A stretch of DNA of 64,000 nt from Ceratothoa steindachneri (taxonomy: Eukaryota; Arthropoda; Malacostraca; Isopoda; Cymothoidae): positions 29,654,503-29,718,502 of the forward strand of contig OZ018317.1 of the NCBI GenBank assembly GCA_963969495.1, in the 5' to 3' direction. The notes beneath the pieces were generated by a model. It searched no databases. It saw only the letters and a program-made list of their open reading frames with translations, and was not told the origin of the DNA. Numbering within the stretch: position 1 is the first letter of the stretch; each line of letters starts with the position of its first letter. Position numbers and translations under genes: made by a program. Shown here piece after piece: positions 32,552 through 43,314 of this stretch.

Positions 32552-35328
32552 GGAGTCCTACACTGGGGGACTCCCTAAAAGTTCTTCTGTTCAACGCGAG
32601 GTCAATCAGGAATAAGTTTCTTGAGCTCCGTGGCCTCGTAGCAACAGAGGAACCTGAGATGGTGGCCATAACGGAGACGTGGATTAAAACCTCAAGCCGA
32701 GATTTTGAAGGCGAATTCACGATTCCCGGTTACCAGCTCTTCCAGAAAGATAGGCCAGACAGAGAGGGTGGCGGTGTGATGTTGTATGTCAAGGATACTC
32801 TCAACTCGACGGATTGCAACATCGTATCCGACCATGAACTACTAGGTGTTGACCTAGAGATAGGTGCTGCCAAATACAGGACCCTGGTGCTTTATAGACC
32901 TCCTGCCCAACTCGTTGAAAAGGACAGAGATCTGTACCAGCTACTAGGAGAACTTGTCGAAGACAGAGTGTGTATCGTCATGGGTGATTTCAACACACAA
33001 GTTGACTGGGAAACCAGAGAACCCTGTGGCGAGAACGCACCACTCCTGGAGTTCACGAACAACGAGTTCCTCACTCAATGGGTGAGAGAGCCAACGAGAG
33101 GAGACAATATCCTCGACTTGGTTTTCACCTCTGAGGATGACATCGTTGAGGACCTCTCTGTTGGCGAAGAGCTCGGTGGCAGTGACCACCGACTAATTAG
33201 ATTCGTAGTCAAAGTCCCCAAGGCAGAGTCTGCAACTAGTAAATCAAGGAAACTGGATTTGAGAAGAGCAGACTTTGCAGGTCTACGCGCGGAACTGACT
33301 GACGCGAGGCTAGAAGAGTGCGAGGCTGTTGAAGACTCTTGGAACAGTTTCAAAACCACATTCATGAGTCTTCAATCGCGTTTCATCCCTCTGAAATGCC
33401 CCCGTCGGTCGTCTGTTCAACCAAAGTGGTTTAATCGAGAAATCGGCCAACTGCTTAGGGAGAAGAAAAATGTGTACCGGCAATCGAAGATCTCGGGTGA
33501 CTTTGACGAATACCGGAAGCTAGCCAGGAGAGTGAAGTCCAGCATAAGGGCGGCTAAGCGGTCTGAGGAACTCCGAGTGGCGAGACTCTGTAAAGAGAAT
33601 CCCAAGGAGTTTTTTGGATATGTGAACAGCCGTAAACCAATCCGTCGAACGATTGGCCCTTTGAGGAATGAGGAGGGGACATTAAAGCATTCAGATGCAG
33701 AAAATGCTAACCTCCTCAACGACTACTTCTCTTCGGTGTTTACTGAAGAGTGTGGTCCCATTCCCCAGCCGACGGATTCCTACTCGGGGGAAAAGCTGGA
33801 GGCAATGGACTTCACTGAAGGAGAAATAAAGAAAAAGATCGCTGACCTAAAGACGAATAAGTCCCCTGGACCGGACGGGTTTCTACCCAAGGTGTTGAAG
33901 GAAGTGTGCGATGAAGTATCACGACATTTGTGCGCTATCTTTAACATGTCAATCCGGACCGGATGCGTTCCTAGAGACTGGCGTGAGGCGGAGGTGACTC
34001 CGATCTTCAAGAAAGGAGACCGTAACCAACCGTCGAACTACCGACCTATCAGTCTGACTTCGATAGTCGGTAAACTCATGGAAAGCATCATGGTGGACAA
34101 AGTGACGTCGTATTTAGAGTCAAACCTGCTACTGAGGAGTTCCCAGCACGGCTTCCGAAGGCAACGGTCATGCCTGACGAACCTTGTAGAATTCTTCCAC
34201 TTCGTTTTCAGCGAGCACGATCGGGACAAGGCGGTGGATGTGGTCTACCTAGACTTTGAGAAAGCCTTTGATAAGGTACCACACCGCCGCCTTCTCCGGA
34301 AAGTGCGAGCGCTTGGCATAGACGGAAAGGTAGCCGGCTGGATCGAGAACTGGCTAAGTGGCAGACGGCAACGGGTGGTGGTGAATGGACAGTCTTCTGA
34401 GTGGGTGCCCGTTACTAGCGGGGTGCCTCAAGGTTCTGTCCTGGGACCACTACTATTCATCATCTACGTCAACGACATGGACGGTGACATGGTTGCCAAG
34501 ATTTCCAAATTTGCCGACGATACCAAGCTTGGTATGAACGTTGCAAAGGATGGAAATACTGCCCGCCTGCAGGAAGATCTTGGGAAGATTGGGGAGTGGT
34601 CGGACACGTGGCAAATGCCTTTTAACGTGGGCAAATGCAAAGTGATGCATATCGGCCACAGAAATCCCCAATCTCATTATATCCTTAAGGGCACTGCTCT
34701 CGAATCGAGTGACACTGAGAAGGACTTGGGTGTTACTGTCACTAGCGACCTCAAGTTCTCGAAACAGTGCATTGAGGCAGAGAAGAAAGCCCAAAGGATG
34801 TTAGGCTACATAAAGCGCCAGTTTGGATACCGTAACAGGGAGATAGTACTTTGTCTGTACAACTCCCTAGTTCGGCCGCACCTGGAGTATGCCGTACAAT
34901 TTTGGAGTCCTTCGTTTCGAAAGGACATCGCAAGGTTGGAACGCGTACAAGCCAGGGCAACCAAACTGATTCCCTCTATCCGACATAAAAGTTATGAGGA
35001 TAGACTAAGGGAATTAGATCTGTTCTCGTTGGAAACCCGTAGACTGCGTGGTCAGCTCATCGAAGTTTTCAAAATACTTCGAGGGTTCGACAATGTTGAC
35101 TACCGGGATATTTTCACACTGAGTGAGAACAGAACGCGCAATCACGGCTTCAAACTTGAACTGAAGCGTTACAACCGCAATCTGTGTGGAAACTTTTTCA
35201 CCTACAGTATCTGCGGTAAGTGGAACGCACTTCCAGTGGAAGTTGTCAACAGTGAATCTGTTGACCAGTTCAAGTCAAGACTAGACAAAGTCTTGAAAAG
35301 TGGCCGTTTAGGGACGCAAAACAATTGA
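32392..35328 (+). CDS. CR1-A ORF2: APE-type endonuclease and reverse transcriptase
   Basis: The frame is open from just after a TAA at 32389-32391. The first ATG is at 32659, giving 889 codons. That ATG cannot be the natural start of a working enzyme: the conserved endonuclease block LLFNARSIRNKF lies upstream at 32584-32619, and the catalytic Glu of ITETWI is residue 6 after the ATG. Later endonuclease motifs are GDFN (109-112), DLVFTSEDD and SDH (175-177). RT motifs are motif A VYLDFEKAFDKV (Asp about 532), motif B GVPQGSVLGPLLFIIY and FADD (618-621). The CR1 C-terminus is CLYNSLVRPHLEYAVQFWSP through FKSRLDKVLKSGR. All catalytic residues I can identify are present. The product copies element RNA at a nicked target by target-primed reverse transcription. 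Expression probably uses the -1 frameshift site at 32533-32577. Confidence 0.92.
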   Translation, partial: PNPGCRRADAEERPTQSEGGHKRVCPCHSWNDVLRCGKEGYYHTKEAGKRKSVGSPTLGDSLKVLLFNARSIRNKFLELRGLVATEEPEMVAITETWIKTSSRDFEGEFTIPGYQLFQKDRPDREGGGVMLYVKDTLNSTDCNIVSDHELLGVDLEIGAAKYRTLVLYRPPAQLVEKDRDLYQLLGELVEDRVCIVMGDFNTQVDWETREPCGENAPLLEFTNNEFLTQWVREPTRGDNILDLVFTSEDDIVEDLSVGEELGGSDHRLIRFVVKVPKAESATSKSRKLDLRRADFAGLRAELTDARLEECEAVEDSWNSFKTTFMSLQSRFIPLKCPRRSSVQPKWFNREIGQLLREKKNVYRQSKISGDFDEYRKLARRVKSSIRAAKRSEELRVARLCKENPKEFFGYVNSRKPIRRTIGPLRNEEGTLKHSDAENANLLNDYFSSVFTEECGPIPQPTDSYSGEKLEAMDFTEGEIKKKIADLKTNKSPGPDGFLPKVLKEVCDEVSRHLCAIFNMSIRTGCVPRDWREAEVTPIFKKGDRNQPSNYRPISLTSIVGKLMESIMVDKVTSYLESNLLLRSSQHGFRRQRSCLTNLVEFFHFVFSEHDRDKAVDVVYLDFEKAFDKVPHRRLLRKVRALGIDGKVAGWIENWLSGRRQRVVVNGQSSEWVPVTSGVPQGSVLGPLLFIIYVNDMDGDMVAKISKFADDTKLGMNVAKDGNTARLQEDLGKIGEWSDTWQMPFNVGKCKVMHIGHRNPQSHYILKGTALESSDTEKDLGVTVTSDLKFSKQCIEAEKKAQRMLGYIKRQFGYRNREIVLCLYNSLVRPHLEYAVQFWSPSFRKDIARLERVQARATKLIPSIRHKSYEDRLRELDLFSLETRRLRGQLIEVFKILRGFDNVDYRDIFTLSENRTRNHGFKLELKRYNRNLCGNFFTYSICGKWNALPVEVVNSESVDQFKSRLDKVLKSGRLGTQNN
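32533..32577 (+). promoter_or_regulatory. Candidate -1 programmed ribosomal frameshift signal
   Basis: The slippery heptamer GGGAAAC (32533-32539) is in the exact X XXY YYZ phase of ORF1, reading G GGA AAC. A 9-nt spacer follows (GGAAGAGCG), then TAGGGAGTCC (32549-32558), a 9-nt loop, and GGACTCCCTA (32568-32577), a perfect 10-bp stem. The stem starts with the ORF1 stop codon. A -1 slip continues from CGG at 32539 for 40 sense codons to the ATG at 32659, entirely in the ORF2 frame. GGGAAAC is a known slippery sequence of retroviral type. The layout is seen directly; function is inferred. Confidence 0.75.
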
Positions 35329-35424
35329 GCAGCCATGTGCCCGCTCGATTGCTAGTCCCAAGGTACCCTCTTTGAATGGACCGTAAGGTCTCCTAGGGTA
35401 CCTTCTTTCCTTGTAACTCCTTGT

Positions 35425-35608
<184 letters not shown>

Positions 35609-35609
35609 A

Positions 35610-36890
35610 TCAAATCAGGAAACCTATCTCATATTATTTTCTTTTAATAGAAGAGAAATAGGAGATGGGGAGAGTGTGGAATAATTTTCCATAAAAATCT
35701 ATTTCCTGGTTGCGATTCATCGCCAATTTGATATTTCTTCTCCAATGAGAGGAGAGGCAACAAGGCAAGGCCTAATTTGGTCCACTCACTTCCCCCATCC
35801 AGTCCTTGTCTCCCCGAGCAACCAAAGCATATCTCCCCTAATTTCCCTCCTATGTATGTGTGTGTGTAAGTTGTATTTTTGTGGGGAGATGTTTTACTTT
35901 TACTGTACGCCCAAGTATTTTTGTGTTCATTGTGAATGTAGGTAAGCTAGTATGAGAGTATATGAAGTTGTAAATGTGTGAAAATTTGATAAGGAAGTAT
36001 ATGTGGCGATGAATAAATATTTTGTGTGTAACATTTATATCGGTGGGAGACCTTTTGGCAGTATATGTATATCTATTTGTGCAGGCTGTAAGTAGAAAAG
36101 CATTTGTGTTATTGAGTGTATTCTTAAGTTTTGGATGTTATTTCTTTGAAGTGTAAGTGATAGGCATAAGTAAAGTATGTGTGTAAGTATGTGTGTAAGC
36201 ATAAGTGTGTTGGTTAGTGGTTGATGGTGGTGGTCTTGCGCATGTAAATGGCGTTGACAGTTCAATGCGACTGTACACATATTTGTGTAGCTGAGTGGAG
36301 TGGCTTAGGACAAGATGTTGAAAATTGAGTTCATGTGCGTCCTCATTGGCATCCAGATGTAAGTAATGATATGAAATTGATGGTGTTGCCTTCGTTACGC
36401 GATATCATAAATTTTGGACAGTGAATCGTGCATAGGTGCAGACAATCAAACATGTATTAAATTGACAATAAATTAACGTCGCTTTTAAAAAAAACATTAA
36501 AAAGGCCTTTTTAAGGTAGTTTAAATTACTCCCAATTCGATGCATGCAGTTTAAAGATAAATTTAGTGACGTCTTGGTATTTACTAAGATATAGTAATGT
36601 GTATGCATTTTATTAGTTCTAGTAACACTTAGGCATTTTCTAAGTTCTAGTAATGCCTAGGCCTTTTCTAAGTTACAGTAATGACTAAACATTTTTAAAG
36701 CTAAATATCAGGCATGAAGTTGTGCGTAGTAAACACTACATAAAGATTCGAGAAGTTCGTAAAATTGGTCTTCGGTTGAAGCATGAAATGTCTGAAGGAT
36801 AACTGTTACAATGTAAATATCGCTTCATTCCCGTTGACTCAAAATGCTGCTAAGCCAATTTAGGACAGGAGTTTTACGGGGTATAAAGAG
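35610..36890. other. No gene recognised; short direct repeats at 36605-36700
   Basis: Mostly AT-rich sequence. Three diverged units of about 32 bp with TTCTAGTAAYRCYTAGGC-like text occur at 36610-36700. No coding frame is supported. Confidence 0.4.
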
Positions 36891-36899
36891 TGGGTTCTT

Positions 36900-37470
36900 C
36901 ACTGCAACATTTAGCAAAAAAACAACAAAAAAACAAACTAAGAACAAAACAATGGCTTGATCGCAAACAAAAACGCATTCTTACTCTTGGACGTCGTCTC
37001 CAACAGCAGAACGCCATGTTTTCATTTGACTGTACGTGAAAGGAGCTATTCATTCTGAGCTCCTCATAAATAAGCAAACAGTTTGTGCAGACCAATGGAC
37101 ATGTTCAACAATTGCAACGTTCATGTTGAAGCTCTCGAGCGAAAACTTCCTTGCAATGGTCTCTCAACTGGATGTTATCACTCCTTCGTGACAAGCCATA
37201 CCCAAACGTGGCATATTTGACCCAAGAATGATGGTTGAGTTAGTTCTTCCATATCCCTCGAGGTCACCGGCCCTTGCACAAGCTGAATAGGATTTTTTTT
37301 AAGGGTATTCCATCATCACCTAAATAAAAAGGTTTATCCGATTTGAAAGAGGTGAAAGAGCATATTAAATCCTATATTTCATCAACACTAAGTAAATGGT
37401 TTAAGAACGTTATCCACTGTTTAGTTAAACGATGGTAGAACATTGTTAATAATGAGGAAAATTAGTTTGA
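36900..37470 (+). pseudogene. Mariner (Mos1/SETMAR-type) transposase relic
   Basis: Broken plus frames give a block with KGAIHSELLINKQTVCADQW, then ATFMLKLSSENFLAM, and PYPSRSPALAQAE (usual HPPYSPDLAPSDYH). Then come KGLSDLKEVKEHIKSYISST and, at the end, CLVKRWNIVNN-like text with a stop. This is the C-terminal catalytic half of a Mos1/SETMAR-type mariner transposase. The N-terminal helix-turn-helix half is not recognisable. Numerous stops show it is dead. Confidence 0.7.
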
Positions 37471-37474
37471 TGAA

Positions 37475-38190
37475 TATTTTTATAGTAAAAGTGATTTTAT
37501 TTTCCTTTAAGTTTAACGATATTCATTTCTTGGCAACTCAATTGATCATAAGCCGAAATAACGCGTGAGTTTAGATATTGAATTATTTTTTTCGCCATAT
37601 ATTTAATATTTTACAATGAAAATATAAAAAAGGCAAAAAAAAATAAGGGAATGAGATAAATGAAAGAGAGAAACAAAGGAAAAATACAAAATGGCAAAGG
37701 GGTAGAAATGTGAGTAAACTATTGATATGAATATAAGGGAAGTAGCAATATGAAAGAAACAAAGGTAAATAATGAATAAAACAAATAATGATAGAAATAA
37801 AAGAAAGTAGCAATATAAAAGAACTAAAAGTAATAAATTATTAAAAAGAAATGATAGAAATAAAATAAACTAATAGTATAAAGGAACTAAAAAGAAATAA
37901 TTACTAAACTAATTAGGAATGAAGATGTATCAATAAAAATAAGAAATAAATAAAAAACTAATAGGAATTAAAAACAAAATTCTAAAAGAATTATAAAAAG
38001 TGGAGATGCGAGAACACTTGTCGTGAGAAACAGGGAGGCAATAACAGAATAGCAATAATAACACTATGGAACAAAATTTCGCTCTTTCCTTGTTCCTGGG
38101 GTAAAAAGTGTTTATTTTCAAGTTGTTCTTAACTAAAGTAAATGAAAAACGTCTATTTTTATTTTAAATAAATTCGCTTTTAGAGGAGGA
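37475..38190. other. A/T-rich, purine-rich DNA; no gene recognised
   Basis: From 37600 to 37980 the plus strand is rich in GAAATAAA and AATGATAG phrases that repeat loosely. No frame is supported. Confidence 0.35.
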
Positions 38191-38194
38191 CGCT

Positions 38195-40712
38195 GAATAT
38201 ATAAAAGGCTTATGTTTTTTTTCAAAGCATCGTAGAAAATTGTAAATCTCATTGTTACAAAAGCATTAGAATGTTGGTGAATAATATTTGTATTGAGGAA
38301 ACCTTCTAAAGCCTTGTAGATTTAATGAACAATTTCTAGAATTTAGTACAATTTAATGAAGTTTCAAGAATGTTCCAGAACTTGCCAGAACACACCCGTG
38401 AAAACTTCTATAAGTTTCTGGAAAATTCTGGAATATTAGTTCAGAAATATTTGTACAGGAATTCACAGATCTACTCTGATTTCAGCTCTAGCTACCATAG
38501 TGAACACATCAGAAGAGAAATAACATCAAGAGGCTGCAATCATTATCCAGATGTATTATGTTATGACTATTTGTGGACAGTTCATCAAAACAAGAGCAAA
38601 AACTTTCGGTGTGACAGAATTTATGAGAATATGTGAAGCTTACAAAGCATTGGTAGGCCAGTCTGGGACCAAGACAACCCTAGAGTACCTCATTTTGTTT
38701 GTGAACACTGCAAAAAAATTTGGAATGTAAATAAATTGTTTGTTGTAGAGAATAAAATTTTAAATGTCACAAGTATTTTTTCTATTATGTTTGATTGTAA
38801 GTCAAAAGAGTAGTGAAGTATTTTTTTTACCTTTACAGGATGGTATAGAGGGGAAAGAAGAGCCAGAATTTTGACATTCCCAGGATTTGGCGTAAACCCA
38901 CTGATCACTCAAACAACTGCTACTTCTGCATGGTGGACCCTTCCAGAGGTCAAAATGTCATAAATGCACCTGATAGTTATTTCCCTCAAGATCTTCCATC
39001 CCCAAATGCACTAGTACCACATAATGTTGATTTTCCTGTACCTACCCCACTAGAAAGAAATAAGCGACCCTCAGAAGAAAGCGACAATTCAGAAGCTGAA
39101 ATCATGAATGAAGATGTAGAATACATTGTCAAAGATATGGCTTTTGAAAGGAATCCATACTATTCAAGCCAACAAGACCACGATGACCTTGTCAAAGATC
39201 TTAACTTCTCAAAGTCAAATACTGAGCTTTTGATTGCCAGGCTAAAAAAGCCGGATTTGCTGGAATAAAATTGGCCAGTGACAAGCCAAATGAAACGTCA
39301 TAAACATTTATCAAGATTCTTTACTTATCAATTTTGGCTATATTACTGTAATGCTGTATCTGCTCTTTTTGATGCGATTAAGATTACATTATAATCTAGA
39401 TAAGTAGAGGTTCTTCAATGACAGCTCCTCAAGAAGCATTAAATATCTACTTCTCAATAATTGAAATAAACATACATCCCTTTCCTTGGCTTATTCAGTA
39501 TATCCCAAGGAGAATTCAACAGTTTTAAGCTCCTGCTACAAGCTTGGAATTGTAAAGTCTATGATTGTAGATTGATTGAAAACCTCAAAATGGTAGCAGT
39601 TTTGATGGGTCTCCAGGGAAGTTTTACCAAGTTTCCATGTCATCTCTGTCTTTGGTACAGTAGAGATACCACAACACATTAACACAAGAAGCACTTGGCA
39701 AAGAGAACTGAGTTATCTGTTTTAGAGCATAAAGGCAAGCATGAACAATTGATAGATCCTACAAAACGTTTTTCTCTCCAGAGCAATTTAAACCTGGTTT
39801 CATGAACCAGTTCGCTAAAGCTTTTGACAAAGAGTCAACAGACTCCAAATGCCTTCAAAATGTATTTCTCAAACTCTCTGAGGGAAAGGAGAAAGCTGCT
39901 GTCTTTGTTCAAGCACAAATCAGGAAAATCATAGTGTTTAGAATTCTATGAAAAGCTTACTAAAAAGGAAAAAAGGATTCTGGAAGGGATTTGTTAGGGT
40001 GTATCAGGGTTTTGGGGGGCAACCACAAGGCCGAAAATTATGTGGAACTAGTTGATAACTTAGTGAAAACTAGTGCCAAATTAGCTGCAGGGTGTGCCTG
40101 AAAGTAGACTTCCTTGAGGTTCATTTTACGTAACAAGTTCAAGGAGAATATGGGAGCATACTCAGAGGAGCAAGGGGAGCGCTTCCATCAATATATACTG
40201 AACTTTAAACATAGATAACAAGGAATATACAATTAAACATGATGAGATACTACATTTGGGGGCTTGTGGGGGCAAGTGATTTACATACAAATGGAAATTG
40301 AGGAAACCTGTTCAGTTCTAACCCTTTTTACTTGTATTTTTGCTCTTGTTTTGATGAACTGTCCACAGATAGGCATAAAAAAATGCATCTGGAGAATGAT
40401 TGCAGCCTCTTAATCCTTTTCTCTTCTGATGTGTTCACTATGGTAGCTAAACCTGAAATGATAGTAGATATGGGAATTTCTGTATAAATATTTCTGAAGT
40501 AATATTCCAGATAGTTCTAGAAGTTTCTATTAGTGTGTTCTGGCAAGTTCTGGAACATTCTTGAAACTTCATAAAATTCTACTAAATGCTTTAAATTTAG
40601 AATGTTTTGTAAGGTTTCCTTCTAGAACATTCCAGATCTATGTTTTAAATAAGATTTACAATTTTCTACCATTCTTTGAAGAATATTAAATCCTACAGCC
40701 TTTTATATATTC
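38195..40712. mobile_element. DNA transposon with about 400-bp terminal inverted repeats
   Basis: The sequence at 38195-38602 is repeated in reverse complement at 40335-40712 at about 80% identity. Examples are GAATATATAAAAGGCT, AAGTTTCAAGAATGTTCCAG, TACCATAGTGAACACATCAG and GACAGTTCATCAAAACAAG. The interior of about 1.7 kb carries broken coding sequence. I did not find a convincing target duplication. The superfamily is not identified. Confidence 0.85.
38640..40200 (+). pseudogene. Unclassified transposon protein, degenerate
   Basis: Readable parts, in order: GWYRGERRARILTFPGFGVN, LVDPSRGQNVINAPDSYFPQ-type text with an 113-codon open piece at 38930-39268 (KRPSEESDNSEAEI, DLVKDLNFSKSNTELLIARL), then, after stops, RFFNDSSSRSIK, NKHTSLSLAYSVYPKENS, and near 40140-40200 ENMGAYSEEQGERFHQYILN. 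The phrase 'ENLGxxSEEQGERFHQDI' together with 'FIDSSKRSLKAVLLHNGN..ASVPVAHS' recurs in uncharacterised, repeat-encoded invertebrate proteins that I recall but cannot assign to a named transposase superfamily. Stops are frequent. Confidence 0.6.
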
Positions 40713-40714
40713 TT

Positions 40715-42265
40715 TAATTTTTTTACTAATTTAATAATACCCTAGCATTATTTTCCAAATGGGAAAATTTAAAAATTCAATTCCCTATCTACAAAAGCAA
40801 AGTTTGGTGATCAAAATAAACCTTTTAATTTACTTTAGTACGAATAATTGGAAAATAACTTTTTTAATCTAGGAACTAGAAAAAAGTGAAATTTTGTTAC
40901 ATAACGTTTCCAGTAACACGTAAATTATCATCGTGCTCAATTCATCTAAAGAAGGTGAGCTGAAATAAACAGAGGTGTGTGAAAATCTTCTGTAATGGAA
41001 ATAAAAGCAGTCAAAGTTCTTTCACAAAACGGGCCGAGAGAGCAGTCCATCTCTCCTAAGCCATCTGTAAGTGATATTTTTATTTGCAAACTGAATGATT
41101 CTGATACAAACATAAGTAAAAAAACAAGCACTATCCTGTTCTTTAATTAGATTTTACTTATTTAAGTTTATAGATACTTTTGACGCTCAAAAGTAACAAA
41201 CCTATCTTTAAAATTAATGTTGGCGTTATGGATTGCTTTCATAAACACACATCTTACATTTAGAAAGCAAACTTTGGAACATCTTGTTCATAGTCTTTAA
41301 CGGGTTTTCAATCCCCTATATTCGTCAATAAAGATTGAAGAGTTAAAAGTGAACTGCATTGACAGGATTTTTATTAGTTTTGTGAATGAAAGCCATAAAA
41401 TATTATTTTACAGATATTACCATTAGTTAACTTATACACATCCTTTAAAATAGTTTATTGTCGGGAACTATTATTTATCTAATATAGATTTTTTTTGTGC
41501 TGTTTTGTATGGCGATGCGTAAAAAAATATTTTTAACCACGTTAGTTATAAGCCAACTACACCTTATTTTCTCCTCTTTTGAAAATCATGGGTCACCCAA
41601 ATTCACACAAATAAACGACAAATTACTAGAAAATTAGAATAAACAAATTTTAACTTACATAAAGACGAACGACACTTTTGAATTGCCGTTTACAAATCAA
41701 TTTTGAAGATATGTAAAACTGAGGTCATGAAAATTTAGATTACCGAAGAACTTTAAGATAGATGGTCTTGTTTATACAAGATTTGACATTTAGAACTTTT
41801 AAAAGTAAAAACTGATTTGTTTACAAGTCCTGACAATGAGTTAGGATTTGATCCAGGGTAAAAATTGTTTATTAACATTTTCGAAAGTCAACGTCGTATT
41901 CTACAACGATGGAAAGATAAACACCCATTCCATGGTCAGAGTAATGAGTGAGGCTCCAAGAGATCTACCCTCCCGTTTTTAAGATGAGGGATGCGGTACT
42001 TCCGTCTTGGATACGGTTTGGACGATGCTAAACTTTCTTTTCATAAACTCATCGAACTTGAGTTAATGTGTGGGGGTCGCAGACTTTACCATTCTACCTC
42101 TCCACCATCGATCGGCTCGTGTCTTCTTCTTTTTTTCTTAGGAGCACAAAAACCCCAAACAAACACAGCCCCTGAAGTAAAAAAAGAACAAATGAACAGA
42201 GGCGCCTTAAACAAATGGATGGCAAGCAAACCAAACCAAACAGAAGGAAAAGAACAAATACGAAA
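40715..42265. other. AT-rich DNA, nothing recognised
   Basis: Only short frames occur, such as 40946-41131 on the minus strand, without motifs. Confidence 0.4.
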
Positions 42266-42267
42266 TA

Positions 42268-42498
42268 CAGGGTGCGGCAGAGCCGATTGAGCAGTTTTGA
42301 GGAGTCAATGCTCGGTGGGAGGATGGGGGAGAGAGATGTCCCCTTGCCTGTTTCCGAGGAATGGCTCGCTCCCCTCGGCAAAGTGCCCTAGGGCTTACCT
42401 CTGGAATGTACCCCCCAAATATGGCGTACCCTCTCTATATACCCCCCTTATTTTTTTATAACTCCTTAAAACTGCTCAATCGGTTCTGTCGCACCCTG
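42268..42498. mobile_element. MITE, 231 bp, TA target duplication
   Basis: The left end CAGGGTGCGGCAGAGCCGAT and the reverse complement of the right end CAGGGTGCGACAGAACCGAT match over about 38 bp. TA stands at both flanks (42266-42267 and 42499-42500). It has no coding capacity. The CAGGGTG ends and TA target fit a Tc1/mariner-type nonautonomous element. Confidence 0.85.
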
Positions 42499-42541
42499 TA
42501 CAAGAGGCAATAAATAAGGGTCAAAAATATCCATGCATTTT

Positions 42542-42544
<3 letters not shown>

Positions 42545-42617
<73 letters not shown>
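42545..42617. repeat. (TA)n microsatellite
   Basis: About 36 TA units, 45 bp beyond the MITE. Confidence 0.97.
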
Positions 42618-42618
<1 letters not shown>

Positions 42619-42909
42619 CATATCCTAATGTACCTGCTAAGAGATGATTTGCAACAGATGATCCATCAATGTAACAAAATCGATAGCAATTTTGATGAGA
42701 TACCTTTTGTTACCGAGTGGTTTTGTGTACTATCTATTTACTATCTGTGTACTATCGATGTACTATATGTGTACTATCCGCTTGCTATCTGTTTAATGAG
42801 AGAAAGACCTAAACTTGTGAGTTGCTCATCGCGTGAGTATATATATTTTTTAATTCCTTTTTGCAACATACTATTTATTCCTTTGAGACTCTCATCGTTA
42901 CATGACTAT

Positions 42910-43305
42910 TACAGAGATGTCGAAAAGGAAGCAGAAGTAAAAAAGGGAAGAATTAGAAAAAGAAGTAAAGAAGAAAGAATTAGAAAATGAAGAAGTAAAA
43001 AAGAAAAGTAGAAAAAGAAGTAAAAAAGAAAGAAGGAACAAAAGAAGAAGTAGAAAAGGAATATGAAGGAAAAAAGTAGGCAGAAAAGAAGAATTAAAAA
43101 GGAAGTTTTAGAAAAGGAAGAATTGAAACAGGATGAAAAAGTAGAACAAAAATTTAGAAGTTGAGAAGGAAGAAGTAAAACAGGATGAAAAAGAAGTAAA
43201 AAAAGAAAAATTAAAAGAAGTTGAAAAGGAAGAAGTAAAAAAGAGAAAGTAGAAAAGGAAGAAGACGTTGAAAAGAAGTAGAAAAGAAGAAGATAACAAC
43301 AATTA
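42910..43305. repeat. Polypurine tract of about 400 bp
   Basis: The plus strand is almost entirely A and G with isolated T. Loose repeats of GAAGTAAAAAAG, GAAAAGGAAGAA and GTTGAAAAGG occur. Open frames on either strand are compositional and I do not call a gene. Confidence 0.85.
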
Positions 43306-43314
43306 GGTGGTTAA

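Noticed and set aside
32659..32661. ATG at 32659 as the ORF2 start
   Set aside because: It lies after the first conserved endonuclease block and only five residues before the catalytic Glu; the open frame extends 267 bases upstream.
33780..34960. Minus-strand frames within CR1-A ORF2
   Set aside because: Antisense shadows of the RT frame; the same shadows occur in the truncated copy at 20072-21086.
42628..43302. Lys/Glu-rich and Phe/Ser-rich frames
   Set aside because: Compositional consequence of the polypurine tract; no start context or domain.
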